This document shows positions 21,067 to 28,065 of a DNA stretch of 28,065 nucleotides, piece by piece. A model generated the notes under the pieces. It was not told the origin of the DNA. It saw only the letters and a list, made by a program, of their open reading frames with translations, and ran no database searches. The stretch is taken from positions 1 through 28,065 of IMG/VR virus record IMGVR_UViG_3300046007_003217; one strand, 5' to 3'. This stretch comes from a virus. The number at the start of each line of letters is the position of its first letter. The first letter of the stretch is position 1. Position numbers and translations under genes: made by a program.

Positions 21067-21077
21067 TGCATCACCTT

Positions 21078-21389
21078 TCAGAAATACGGACGCGGGCCCT
21101 TGGCCAAGCGGTCCAGTTCGGCTTCCGCCGCGCGCCCGTCGCGGGCCAATTCAGTCAAGTACTTGAGCATCTGGCGCTGCGATTGGATCGCCACGGCCAG
21201 ATTGCGCCGGCCAGCGTCGTCATCGAGCGGCAGGCTTAGCATCGTATGCGTCAGGTTCGCTTCAGCACGCGCCATGAAGTCTTGGACTTGCGTGCTCTCC
21301 AGAAACTGGCGCACCGCAGCGCCCTCGGATGCGCGCGTGATAAGCGTCGCCTCGTCCGGCGCTGTCGGCATTGGCTGCGAAGGCCGCAC
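21078..21389 (-). CDS. Small helical head-module protein; start uncertain
   Basis: The shown frame starts at a GTG that has no Shine-Dalgarno within 20 bases. The frame stays open upstream for 22 more codons (ISRLEKINSFLRKEIRSF and on), reaching an ATT at 21455. That ATT has GAGGAG exactly 8 bases before it, overlapping the previous gene's stop, so translation from AUU is possible. The product is helical, with EATLITRASEG, QDFMARAEANLTHTML and RQMLKYLTELARDGR, and probably a small minor head protein. No family is recognised. Confidence 0.65.
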   Translation of the reverse strand: MRPSQPMPTAPDEATLITRASEGAAVRQFLESTQVQDFMARAEANLTHTMLSLPLDDDAGRRNLAVAIQSQRQMLKYLTELARDGRAAEAELDRLAKGPRPYF

Positions 21390-21442
21390 TGCGTCAGCGA
21401 TGAAGCTGCGAATCTCCTTGCGGAGGAAGCTGTTGATCTTCT

Positions 21443-21853
21443 CTAGGCGGCTAATAGGAAAATCTCCTCGTCGTCTTCTTCCTGCGCCCGCTCGATTGCC
21501 TCGCGCATGGCCTTGGCTATTTCCTGGGCCAACGCTTGGCGGCGCCGCGCATCCTCTCGGACCTCGGCCAACTGATCGGCGAACTCGCGAACCACCGGAA
21601 CTTGGTAGCGCACCGGCAGCGCCTCGAACGCCTGCACCGGCAAGCCGTACACGCGCCGCTTCGGCTTGGGCGCTTCGGGCTCGGGCGGCGCTTCCGGTTC
21701 TGGCGCCGGCATCCTTGCCAGTTCGTCCAAGAAACGCTGCAAGGAATGGCCGCGTTTCTTGTGTGCGCCGGCTCCGCTTGGTTGCGTGACCGCTGCACTA
21801 TCGCCCCCACCGCCGCCGCTGCCCGCTCCGACGAGGGCAAGCAGTAGCGACAT
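21443..21853 (-). CDS. Hypothetical protein with acidic helical C-terminus
   Basis: The 136-residue protein starts MSLLLALVGAGSGGGG, a short hydrophobic N-terminus. A basic segment (HKKRGHSLQRFLDELARM) and a Pro/Glu-rich spacer (PEPEAPPEPEAPKPKRR) follow. A helical region ending in a strongly acidic patch (RAQEEDDEEIFLLAA) closes it. It follows the 485-residue virion protein after a 3-base gap. It may be a small head or scaffold accessory; the family is not recognised. Confidence 0.7.
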   Translation of the reverse strand: MSLLLALVGAGSGGGGGDSAAVTQPSGAGAHKKRGHSLQRFLDELARMPAPEPEAPPEPEAPKPKRRVYGLPVQAFEALPVRYQVPVVREFADQLAEVREDARRRQALAQEIAKAMREAIERAQEEDDEEIFLLAA

Positions 21854-21856
21854 GCG

Positions 21857-23314
21857 TTATTCCCAGCCGTAAATCGGCGTCCAGACAAACGTGATCGTCT
21901 GCGATGCCGTAGCCGTGCCGACGATGAACTTACCGACGAGCTGCACGAACTCACCGGGGTTCACAAAGATAGGCGCATCGCCAAGGTCAATTTCAATCGG
22001 CCCATGCTGTGGAGCTTGGCCGATTGCAGCGGCGACGGGCCAAGTCATATAGCCAAGCGGCAAGCGACGCGGCGCTTTGGCGGCGGCTGCTTCAGTGGTC
22101 GCAAGCGAAACAGCCGTGTGACCATAGGCCAGCGAGAATTGAAGCGTGGTGGCTGTAGTCGCGACCGCAGCGCCAGTGTTCACGGCATCGACGCGAGCGC
22201 CGCGGATAACACAACGCCGGCCCTGCACGTTGGCTGTGCCTGCCGGGATTTGATAGCTGCCCCAGATGCCGTCTGTCGCAGCCGCAGCCGCAGCCGTGAC
22301 AACACCCTGCCCGCCCAAGCCTGCCGGCAAGTTGGCGGTCAGCGCCGTGTTCGATGGCGCCGCTGCTGTCGGGTTAGTGCTGTTGGGATAGGTCGCAAGC
22401 GAGCCCATCGTGCCGCCTGAGAGGCCCTGATAGGAGCCATAGCAGCGCTGGCCTACAATCGAAGCCGTTTGCGCGAGGTTCGGGCCACCGATGGAGACTG
22501 TGTAATCGTTGAACGCGAAAGACAGAGCCGCGCCCGCAGCGCCACCAGCGATGACATGGCGTAAGGCCACCGGCAGCGATGCGCTCATGCACGGTTGGCC
22601 TTGGCCTACCGGCGTCTCAATTTCCGCATAGAGAACATCGTCAATCCAGAACTTAACGCTGTGCTCGTGGATCGAGATGATGAACTGGTACTTTTGATTG
22701 ATCGCGTATGTGAAGTCGAAGGCGCCGCTGGTCGTTTCCGCGCCGTTGAAGTTTATGACGCCGAACAGACCGGAGCTGTTGAGACGGAAATAAATCCCGT
22801 CAGTCGGCGCATACGGGTTCGTGGTCGCAAGGCGAACAAAGCCGAAGTCCACGATGGTGTTGGTGGCAGGAAGCGCAGTGAAACTGCCCGCAAACTCACC
22901 GTAGAGATTGGACGAGCCAATGAGCGGAAACTCAGCGTAACTGTTCCACTGAACGCCCGTCGTGGTGGTCGTGATGTTGCCGCTGTTGGTAATCATACCC
23001 GCAGCCGTCCAACCGATCGTCATGGTCGTGTTGCGGTAGGCGTGCTTGCCGGTGTTCTGGGCCGTGTAGTTGAACGTCTCAATGTCAAAAATCGCTTCGT
23101 TCGCCACCCGCAGCTTGGCGTCGTCATCCGTCTCGGGCGATGCCAGATAGGCCGTGCCGGTCTTAGTGCCAGGGTCGTTCTCTGAGAACAGCCGCACGGC
23201 GCCGACTTCGGCGGGGCTGGTGTTCTGCGCGAGATCAATCTTCAGTCGGTTGGTCGACGTGACCTCGGCCACATTGCCGGAAGCGCTTCCGATCAGCTTA
23301 AGAAACCAGCTCAC
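21857..23314 (-). CDS. Beta-rich virion protein with lectin-like domain (decoration/head-fibre candidate)
   Basis: The 485-residue protein belongs to a recurrent phage virion family. Hallmarks are RLFSENDPGTKTG, YLASPETDDDAKLRV, FNYTAQNTGKHAY and TNSGNITTTTTGVQW. YQFIISIHEHSVKFWIDD and IAGGAAGAALSFAFNDY follow. The family is beta-rich with a ConA/laminin-G-like segment in the middle and a C-terminal barrel (YGSYQGLSGGTMGSL to the VWTPIYGWE end). Position between portal and scaffold suggests a decoration or head-fibre role, maybe with carbohydrate binding. This is inferred, not shown. It begins with MSWFLKLIGSASG and overlaps the previous gene by ATGA. Confidence 0.75.
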   Translation of the reverse strand: MSWFLKLIGSASGNVAEVTSTNRLKIDLAQNTSPAEVGAVRLFSENDPGTKTGTAYLASPETDDDAKLRVANEAIFDIETFNYTAQNTGKHAYRNTTMTIGWTAAGMITNSGNITTTTTGVQWNSYAEFPLIGSSNLYGEFAGSFTALPATNTIVDFGFVRLATTNPYAPTDGIYFRLNSSGLFGVINFNGAETTSGAFDFTYAINQKYQFIISIHEHSVKFWIDDVLYAEIETPVGQGQPCMSASLPVALRHVIAGGAAGAALSFAFNDYTVSIGGPNLAQTASIVGQRCYGSYQGLSGGTMGSLATYPNSTNPTAAAPSNTALTANLPAGLGGQGVVTAAAAAATDGIWGSYQIPAGTANVQGRRCVIRGARVDAVNTGAAVATTATTLQFSLAYGHTAVSLATTEAAAAKAPRRLPLGYMTWPVAAAIGQAPQHGPIEIDLGDAPIFVNPGEFVQLVGKFIVGTATASQTITFVWTPIYGWE

Positions 23315-23586
23315 GTGTAAACGTACCTCACATCAAAAGTCCCGGTGCATAGGCCAACCAAACACGTCACGTTGAGCGTGAATGACCCGTTGCTAGGGAC
23401 ACAGAAGAGACGCCAGGACACCGCCGCAAAAGCGTGCTCACTGGCTGAATTGTCCACGGTCGCGTCACCCTGCACGTAAGCTTCCATGTACGAGGCTGAC
23501 GTGACGCCGGAATCCGCAATCACAAACGATGCGTCCGCTACTGGCGTTGAGCCAAAGTCGATTGTCGCCGTCCCCGTGGACGCCAT
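23311..23586 (-). CDS. Small beta-sandwich virion protein
   Basis: The 91-residue product has the pattern of a small beta domain that often accompanies the family encoded next (ATIDFGSTPVADASFVIADS, then ASYMEAYVQGDATVDN). A second half follows (ASEHAFAAVSWRLFCVPSN, then CTGTFDVRYVYT). It starts in TAATG overlap with the portal stop and ends in ATGA overlap with the next gene. It is likely a minor head protein bound to the 485-residue one. Confidence 0.72.
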   Translation of the reverse strand: MASTGTATIDFGSTPVADASFVIADSGVTSASYMEAYVQGDATVDNSASEHAFAAVSWRLFCVPSNGSFTLNVTCLVGLCTGTFDVRYVYT

Positions 23587-25994
23587 TATTCAACACCGAC
23601 TGCGCGCCCATCCGCGCCGCGCTTAATCGACTTCGGCCGGCGAAGCTCTTTGATAAGCTCCTGCTGGCCCTTCATCATCGCCTCAATCAAGCGATCCGTG
23701 CGGCTCGGCTTGCCGTCCATCTCGGCCTCGGCGTCGTCCCGCTCGTCGGGGTCTTTCGCCATCTTCATCTTCTCAAGCTTGGTCGATTCCTTGCGCGCAT
23801 CTTTGCTGTCTTCCAGCTTGGCGCTCTCGACCTCGCCCTTAAACTCAATCTCACGCGCCTTCATCTGAAGCTCGGCCTGCTTGATCTGCGCCTCAAGCTG
23901 CGCCTTCTCGCGCTCGAACTGGAGCCGCTCGGCTTCAAGCTGGACGCGCAGCATCTCAATCTGATGCTCGCGCTGCGCCTTCTCGGCATCCATCTGCGCC
24001 CGCATCAACTCATCACGCTGCTGCGCCGCGGCAACTTGCATGTCCTTCTCGGCCTGCAACACCGTCTGACGCTCTGCCGATTGAGCCTTCATCTGCTCCA
24101 TCTGCACCGACGCTTGCATCTCCATCTGAGCCTTCTGAAGCTCAGCCTGGACCTTGGCCGCGTTCGGGTCTTGCGGCGGCGGCGGCACATAGGGCTCCAT
24201 CTGCCCCGTCTGCGGGTTCTGCTGAACCGGCGCCCCGAAGAACTTGTCTGGCGTCTTGAACCCTAAGAGCCGCAGCTTCTCGCTGACGAGGTTGTAAAGG
24301 TGCTCGGGCTTCACCACCGGCGTACCCGGCCCATAAGCGCTCACCCATGCCACCTGATCTTGCTGGATCATCTGCAACATCATGAGCTGCTTCTCACGTG
24401 CGCCCGTCCCTAGGCCCACGCTCACCGTGCATTGAATGTCCGATTCCCAAGCGCGCGGGTCGATGTTCTGCCACTCGCCCGCAATCTTGATGCTGCGGGC
24501 TTCGTTCTGGTGCTTGTGAATGAGCCGATAAAGCTTCTTGCCAAGCTGCTGCAGGCCAACCGCCAGATTGCGGGCGATCTCTTCCTTGCGAACGCTCGCC
24601 GCGTTCTGCAACAGCTCCACGCCCTTGGCCGTGTCATGCAACAAATCCGGGTCCATCGGCTGAGCCGAGCGGTTCACGCCCGTCCGACTCTCGGCCACAC
24701 GGTCGATCCACTGCATCGCCGTCAGCGCCGAGGCGCTCAGGTCAGGCGTCACCATCGGCATGATCGCATCGGACGCAGAGCCTGCGCCCTCGATCACCAC
24801 ACCAGGCCGCACCGTCAGCAACGCATCGAGACCACGCTGGCTCACGATGTTCGTGTTGGCATACGTGCGCGGAACCACGCTCATATACACACTGTCCAGC
24901 ATGTTGCGGAGCAGCACCGTCTTGACCCGCTGAATGTCCATCGCCTCGTCGGCAATGCTCAGGCCGAAGAAGCGATGCGGGATCGGGTTCGGCGTCCAGT
25001 GGCTGTAGATGTGCTCGTCCACCTCCTCCTTTTCGAGGATGCAATCGCCCAGGCGATAGCAGCGGATCAGCTCGGGCATCCCGTCGCCGTCCAGATCGTA
25101 GCGGATATACTCCCGCATGATCTCGACCTCGCCGGCATCGCCCTCGGTCGCGCCTCGCATGGCGCCAGCGTCCCAGCCTTCCAGGTCACGGAAACGCTCA
25201 GCCCGGCGCTCGTCGGTGTTGAAGCCTGACGTGTCGCCCTGGTGGCTGTCGATCTCTTCGGCATACTCAGGCCATTTGCGCTTGGCCTCGCCGCGCATCA
25301 TGCGAACCACGTCGCCGCAATAGCGGGCCGTCTCTAGGTCCACCGTGCGCGCAGCGATGCGGAAGTCCTCGGGCGCGATCGCGAACACTTCCGGGTATGC
25401 GTGCTTGGTGCGCTTCCTGATCTTGAAGGCATAGAACATGCCGTCAGGGTGCGCTTCGTCGGGCTGGCCTTGCTCTACGTCCTGGCCCACGATCTCCGTG
25501 GACGGGTCAGCCATGAGCTGTTGCGCCTGCATCATGTTGAGGCCGCTCACCTCTTGGGCGGGGCTGTACTCAGCTTCCTTCCACTCGCAGCCCATGATGC
25601 CGACGCGCTGTAACAGGCCATCGAAGATGAACGCGTCCAGTTCGCGCTCGCCCTCGTTGTCATTAAGGAACGTGTAATTCACCAGATCGGTTGCGGCCTC
25701 GGCGTGCTGGTCGCTCTCAGGCGTGACGCCGGCGAACTCAAACACCTTCGGGCCGCTGGTGAACGTGCGGCGCAGATCAGGCCGCAGCCACTGGATGATC
25801 TCGTACACCTCGCGCGTGGTAACACGACTTCTGCCGTCCACCTCGTCGCCGTACTCGTCGCCATAGTAGCGCTTCAGCGCATTGATCTGCGCTTCCTGAA
25901 GCTCGCTTTTGAGGTAGGACGCAGCCCACTGCTCTTCAGCACGCAGGGCCTCGACTAGGCCGCTGTCGTCAGCGTCGCCACGGTCGTAAGCCAA
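23586..25994 (-). CDS. Portal protein, P22-like
   Basis: The 802-residue protein fits the P22-like portal family in length and order. The N-terminal helix (EALRAEEQWAASYLKSEL) leads to RSRVTTREVYEIIQWLRPDL and FIFDGLLQRVGIMGCEWKEA. EVFAIAPEDFRI, the stem region QRVKTVLLRNMLDSVYMSVV, and MQWIDRVAESRTGVNRSAQ follow. A long Gln/Glu/Lys coiled coil (about residues 610-770) ends it, as in barrel-type portals. Portals form the dodecameric DNA gate at one capsid vertex. The start is a TTG directly after the TAA of the terminase (same frame), with only GGTGG upstream; no ATG exists in the next 100 codons. Initiation is probably coupled. Confidence 0.9.
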   Translation of the reverse strand: MAYDRGDADDSGLVEALRAEEQWAASYLKSELQEAQINALKRYYGDEYGDEVDGRSRVTTREVYEIIQWLRPDLRRTFTSGPKVFEFAGVTPESDQHAEAATDLVNYTFLNDNEGERELDAFIFDGLLQRVGIMGCEWKEAEYSPAQEVSGLNMMQAQQLMADPSTEIVGQDVEQGQPDEAHPDGMFYAFKIRKRTKHAYPEVFAIAPEDFRIAARTVDLETARYCGDVVRMMRGEAKRKWPEYAEEIDSHQGDTSGFNTDERRAERFRDLEGWDAGAMRGATEGDAGEVEIMREYIRYDLDGDGMPELIRCYRLGDCILEKEEVDEHIYSHWTPNPIPHRFFGLSIADEAMDIQRVKTVLLRNMLDSVYMSVVPRTYANTNIVSQRGLDALLTVRPGVVIEGAGSASDAIMPMVTPDLSASALTAMQWIDRVAESRTGVNRSAQPMDPDLLHDTAKGVELLQNAASVRKEEIARNLAVGLQQLGKKLYRLIHKHQNEARSIKIAGEWQNIDPRAWESDIQCTVSVGLGTGAREKQLMMLQMIQQDQVAWVSAYGPGTPVVKPEHLYNLVSEKLRLLGFKTPDKFFGAPVQQNPQTGQMEPYVPPPPQDPNAAKVQAELQKAQMEMQASVQMEQMKAQSAERQTVLQAEKDMQVAAAQQRDELMRAQMDAEKAQREHQIEMLRVQLEAERLQFEREKAQLEAQIKQAELQMKAREIEFKGEVESAKLEDSKDARKESTKLEKMKMAKDPDERDDAEAEMDGKPSRTDRLIEAMMKGQQELIKELRRPKSIKRGADGRAVGVE

Positions 25995-27299
25995 TTAGGC
26001 CACCGTCCCCATAGGCGGCGCGAGCGGGCGGCTGTCTTCCACGATGGCCTGCTCGCGATAGTCGCACATCATCAGACCGAACGCGTCCGCGTCGTGGCTG
26101 TAGTCGTGGTTCGGCCCACGGTCTGCGCCCGTCTCTTCGCTGATCTTAGGCGCGTAGAGCCCAAGCATGATGCGTCCATCTTCGGTCGTGTCCTCATTGA
26201 AAACTGTCTGTGCAAAGCGCCTGCGCGTCTGCTCGATCCTGAACATCGCTGCACCCGGCCCTTGGTTGGGGATGACCCGCACATTGGCAAAGCCTGCCTT
26301 GCGCCATGCGTCTTCCCACGTCTCTGCCGGCCCGCCATCGTTGGCGCCGTCATGCGGCAGGACGATGTGAGCCTTCTCATAGCCCCGATCCCGCATCCAC
26401 TGAACGTGCGCTGCGAGCGGTTGGCCTTGAGCGTTGTAGTGATCGAGCACCCTGATCTCGCGGCCCACACGCTGCGTGATCCAGATGACGTAGTTGTCAG
26501 CCTTCGCGCCTTTGCCGCCGATGTCGTGGTGGCTGTAGATCGGCAGCAACGGCTCTTTGAACACGCGCGTGATACGCTTGTCCTGCTTGGCCCTCAGTAG
26601 GTCCTGGGCATAGTAAGCGCCCGTCGCCGCTGTGGCGTAAGCGCCTTCCCAGATATGCTCGTACTGCTCTGGCCGGTCGCGCAAATCGCGCTGGCGCTCG
26701 GCCTCTAGCACTGCGGGAAACCACGGGTTATCCCGCCAGTTCAGCTCAACGATCTTGGTGTCGGCATCGCTCGGATTGCCAAAGCGCTTGTTGGTGGCGC
26801 TCGCCTTCAGCCTCGGGTTCCAGGTCAGCCATATCTCTGACCCCTCTTCCCGCACCGTAGGGATAAGCACCACCCACGCCGCTTCACTGACGTCCTCGGC
26901 CTCGTCGATCCAGCACAGCAGAATGCGCGCCTTCGACTTGATGCTGCTGAGGTTGCGCGCCAAGCCAACGAACAGATACTCGACCCGACGGCACTTGGTG
27001 CGGATGAACGTCTCGCCAATCTCGAACACCGTGATCAGCCACGGGTCGGAGCGTATGGCTGCGGCGACCTCGCTGAACGAGGAGTCCGCCAAGCTGTTCA
27101 TGAACTGACGGCCGCAGAGGATGACTCCTTCGCGCCCCTCTGCTGCTGCCTTGGCGCCGATCACAGCGCTCATCTTGGCGAAGGTGCGCGTCTTGGCTGA
27201 GCCACGACCGCCTTTAGCGCCTCTGAACCTCGCCTTGCCCTCGAATACCGGGACTAGCTTGTCCGGTAGCTCGATCTCATGCGTCTGGTCGAACGCCAC
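25995..27299 (-). CDS. Terminase large subunit
   Basis: The 434-residue protein carries both packaging domains. The ATPase has Walker A GGRGSAKT (residues 30-37), Walker B ILLCWIDEAED (126-136) and a WLTWNPR coupling motif (157-163). The RNase H-like nuclease carries acidic residues at HHDIG (D259), PHDG (D317) and HDADAF (D403, D405). It translocates DNA into the head and cuts it. The length and motifs match the PBSX/P22-type terminase. The GTG start at 27299 overlaps the small subunit gene by 23 bases. Confidence 0.95.
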   Translation of the reverse strand: MAFDQTHEIELPDKLVPVFEGKARFRGAKGGRGSAKTRTFAKMSAVIGAKAAAEGREGVILCGRQFMNSLADSSFSEVAAAIRSDPWLITVFEIGETFIRTKCRRVEYLFVGLARNLSSIKSKARILLCWIDEAEDVSEAAWVVLIPTVREEGSEIWLTWNPRLKASATNKRFGNPSDADTKIVELNWRDNPWFPAVLEAERQRDLRDRPEQYEHIWEGAYATAATGAYYAQDLLRAKQDKRITRVFKEPLLPIYSHHDIGGKGAKADNYVIWITQRVGREIRVLDHYNAQGQPLAAHVQWMRDRGYEKAHIVLPHDGANDGGPAETWEDAWRKAGFANVRVIPNQGPGAAMFRIEQTRRRFAQTVFNEDTTEDGRIMLGLYAPKISEETGADRGPNHDYSHDADAFGLMMCDYREQAIVEDSRPLAPPMGTVA

Positions 27300-27660
27300 G
27301 CAGGACGATCTCGTTGATGACGCGCATGTCGCCGGTCACCTCTTGCTGTGAGGTGTCTTTCCAGCCGTGATTGTTCTTCAGGTCGAAGATCACGCCCGGC
27401 GTAAATGTGTCCTTGCCCAGTAGGCGCTCAGAGCGGTCCTGCTCTATGCGCAGGCGCGCCTTTTTTACCGGTAGGGAAAAGTCCTCGCCATATCCCTCGT
27501 ACGTGGTCAGCGCCTGCTTGTCGGAGAAGCCCAGAAAGTAGCACAGGCCGGCAATCGTCGGCGGTTTGCCGTCTGTCTTTTGGCCCTCAAAGTAGGCGTC
27601 AATCTTCGCAGCAAACGCCTTTGCGCTTGGCCACAGGCGAGGCCTGCCATCCTTAGGCAT
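27277..27660 (-). CDS. Terminase small subunit, P22 gp3-type
   Basis: The 127-residue protein has the family pattern: PTIAGLCYFLGFSDKQAL (helix-turn-helix-like), FSLPVKKARLRIEQDRSERL, and TPGVIFDLKNNHGWKD. It recognises the pac or cos site and starts packaging with the large subunit. Its ATG overlaps the stop of the GIY-YIG-like gene by 8 bases and its end overlaps the large subunit by 23 bases, so all are coupled. P22 gp3 is a little longer (162 residues). Confidence 0.92.
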   Translation of the reverse strand: MPKDGRPRLWPSAKAFAAKIDAYFEGQKTDGKPPTIAGLCYFLGFSDKQALTTYEGYGEDFSLPVKKARLRIEQDRSERLLGKDTFTPGVIFDLKNNHGWKDTSQQEVTGDMRVINEIVLRGVRPDA

Positions 27661-27754
27661 ACGAGTACTTCACGCTGTACTTGGCGGCGTCCTTGCCGAC
27701 GTAAAAGACCTGAAGCGTGCGCGGGTCGTACAGTTCGTAAACGTAAAAGCTCAT
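27653..27754 (-). CDS. 33-residue gene resembling the start of a GIY-YIG nuclease domain
   Basis: The gene starts in ATGA overlap with the upstream membrane-protein gene and ends inside the start of the small terminase gene. The product begins MSFYVYELYDPRTLQVFYVG, which matches the first two strands of GIY-YIG domains (YVY then FYVGK, with DPRT between). It then stops after DAAKYSVKYSYA, so the catalytic Arg, Tyr and Glu residues are absent. It looks like a remnant or a small peptide made from one. Translation is likely because of the overlaps, but nuclease activity is not. Confidence 0.6.
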   Translation of the reverse strand: MSFYVYELYDPRTLQVFYVGKDAAKYSVKYSYA

Positions 27755-28065
27755 GGCCGACGCGTAACGTCTTGCCCTGGGTTCGTGTAAGCGTCGCTAC
27801 GCTCTTGTTCTCCATGCGTGGAGATCAGCGCCCCGGTCATGGCTTGTTCCCGGAACGACCGCGTTGCGGTGTCCCAGATGATGCCCTGCATCGCGAAGAT
27901 GGCGCCGCAGGCGAGGATCATGCCGGCTGGCACGCCTATGGCGAAGCCTAGCCAGCGCTGGTGTCTGCCGTGCTTGGCTTCTTCGCCTGCCGTGGGGCGC
28001 GCGTCGCGCTCGGCGCGGAGGATGGCGAGCTGGCTTGCTTCCTCGATGCGCTGGATGCCCAAGGC
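27751..28065 (-). CDS. Partial membrane protein at right edge (5' end outside window)
   Basis: The frame is open to the right edge. A TTG near the edge could start it, but it probably begins further on. The visible part has a charged helix (EEASQLAILRAERDARP) and a hydrophobic span of about 23 residues (GFAIGVPAGMILACGAIFAM). A polar C-terminus ends NPGQDVTRRP. It is coupled to the next gene by ATGA. The role is not known; small membrane proteins near terminases can be lysis-related. Confidence 0.65.
   Translation of the reverse strand, partial: ALGIQRIEEASQLAILRAERDARPTAGEEAKHGRHQRWLGFAIGVPAGMILACGAIFAMQGIIWDTATRSFREQAMTGALISTHGEQERSDAYTNPGQDVTRRP

Noticed and set aside
1-28065. tRNA genes, CRISPR arrays and insertion sequences
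   Set aside because: Reading both strands showed no cloverleaf, no regularly spaced repeats and no transposase-like frame.

Overview
The window is a contiguous piece of a tailed-phage (or prophage) genome: the virion-structure, DNA-packaging and part of the lysis region. Almost every gene lies on the minus strand, so transcription runs from high to low coordinates. Neighbouring genes are very tightly packed, with about a dozen ATGA or GTGA stop/start overlaps. Base composition is GC-rich, and the gene set is P22-like/SU10-like: gp3-type small terminase, ATPase-nuclease large terminase, long portal with a coiled-coil C-terminus, DUF5309/SU10-type major capsid protein, SU10-type adaptor, gp10-like tail stabilisation protein and several ejection-type proteins. 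This points to a podovirus-like particle. An alphaproteobacterial host is plausible from composition and protein style, but nothing in the window proves it. No integrase, replication gene, tRNA or unambiguous host gene is seen, so lytic versus temperate cannot be settled, although the repressor-controlled island would suit a prophage.

Layout in transcription order (right to left). 28065-25995: a partial membrane protein, a 33-residue gene resembling the first part of a GIY-YIG nuclease, and the small and large terminase. 25994-18775: portal, two beta-rich virion proteins, two small helical proteins, a 93-residue protein with four copies of a GMGPLTNDEM motif, scaffold and major capsid protein, closed by a strong hairpin. 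18726-15200: a 136-residue protein, a 174-residue protein, then a three-gene glycan cassette (TPR-glycosyltransferase, hexapeptide acetyltransferase, GT-A-like glycosyltransferase). 15209-14053: adaptor and a proline-rich protein. 14056-12857: a divergent island with a ribbon-helix-helix repressor facing left, a membrane protein and lipoprotein facing right, and two palindromic operators over the promoter between them. 12860-4275: a small coupled gene, gp10-like tail protein, a possible ADP-ribosyltransferase-like protein, small tail proteins, an S74-tailed protein, several ejection-type proteins and a small membrane protein, ended by a cUUCGg terminator. 4209-1: tail fibre, small accessory proteins, an HNH endonuclease, a holin-like protein and a partial spanin-like protein that runs off the left edge. 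No stretch of 300 bases lacks a gene.

The most interesting points are as follows. (1) The repressor/operator island inside the late operon looks like a self-contained moron carrying a membrane protein and a lipoprotein. (2) A complete-looking sugar transfer and acylation cassette is translationally coupled to head genes. (3) Six unrelated proteins share an MGLL-type N-terminus, including the ADP-ribosyltransferase candidate and a 34-residue mini-protein, which could be a virion-loading signal. (4) The GMGPLTNDEM repeat protein sits directly before the scaffold gene. (5) A three-unit TGACG tandem at the fibre stop codon would fuse the fibre to the next protein if one unit were lost. (6) Terminator-like hairpins run straight into Shine-Dalgarno sites at three places. 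(7) One gene may start at AUU. Two genes of the island and several small genes are shorter than usual gene-caller cutoffs and were read directly from the sequence.
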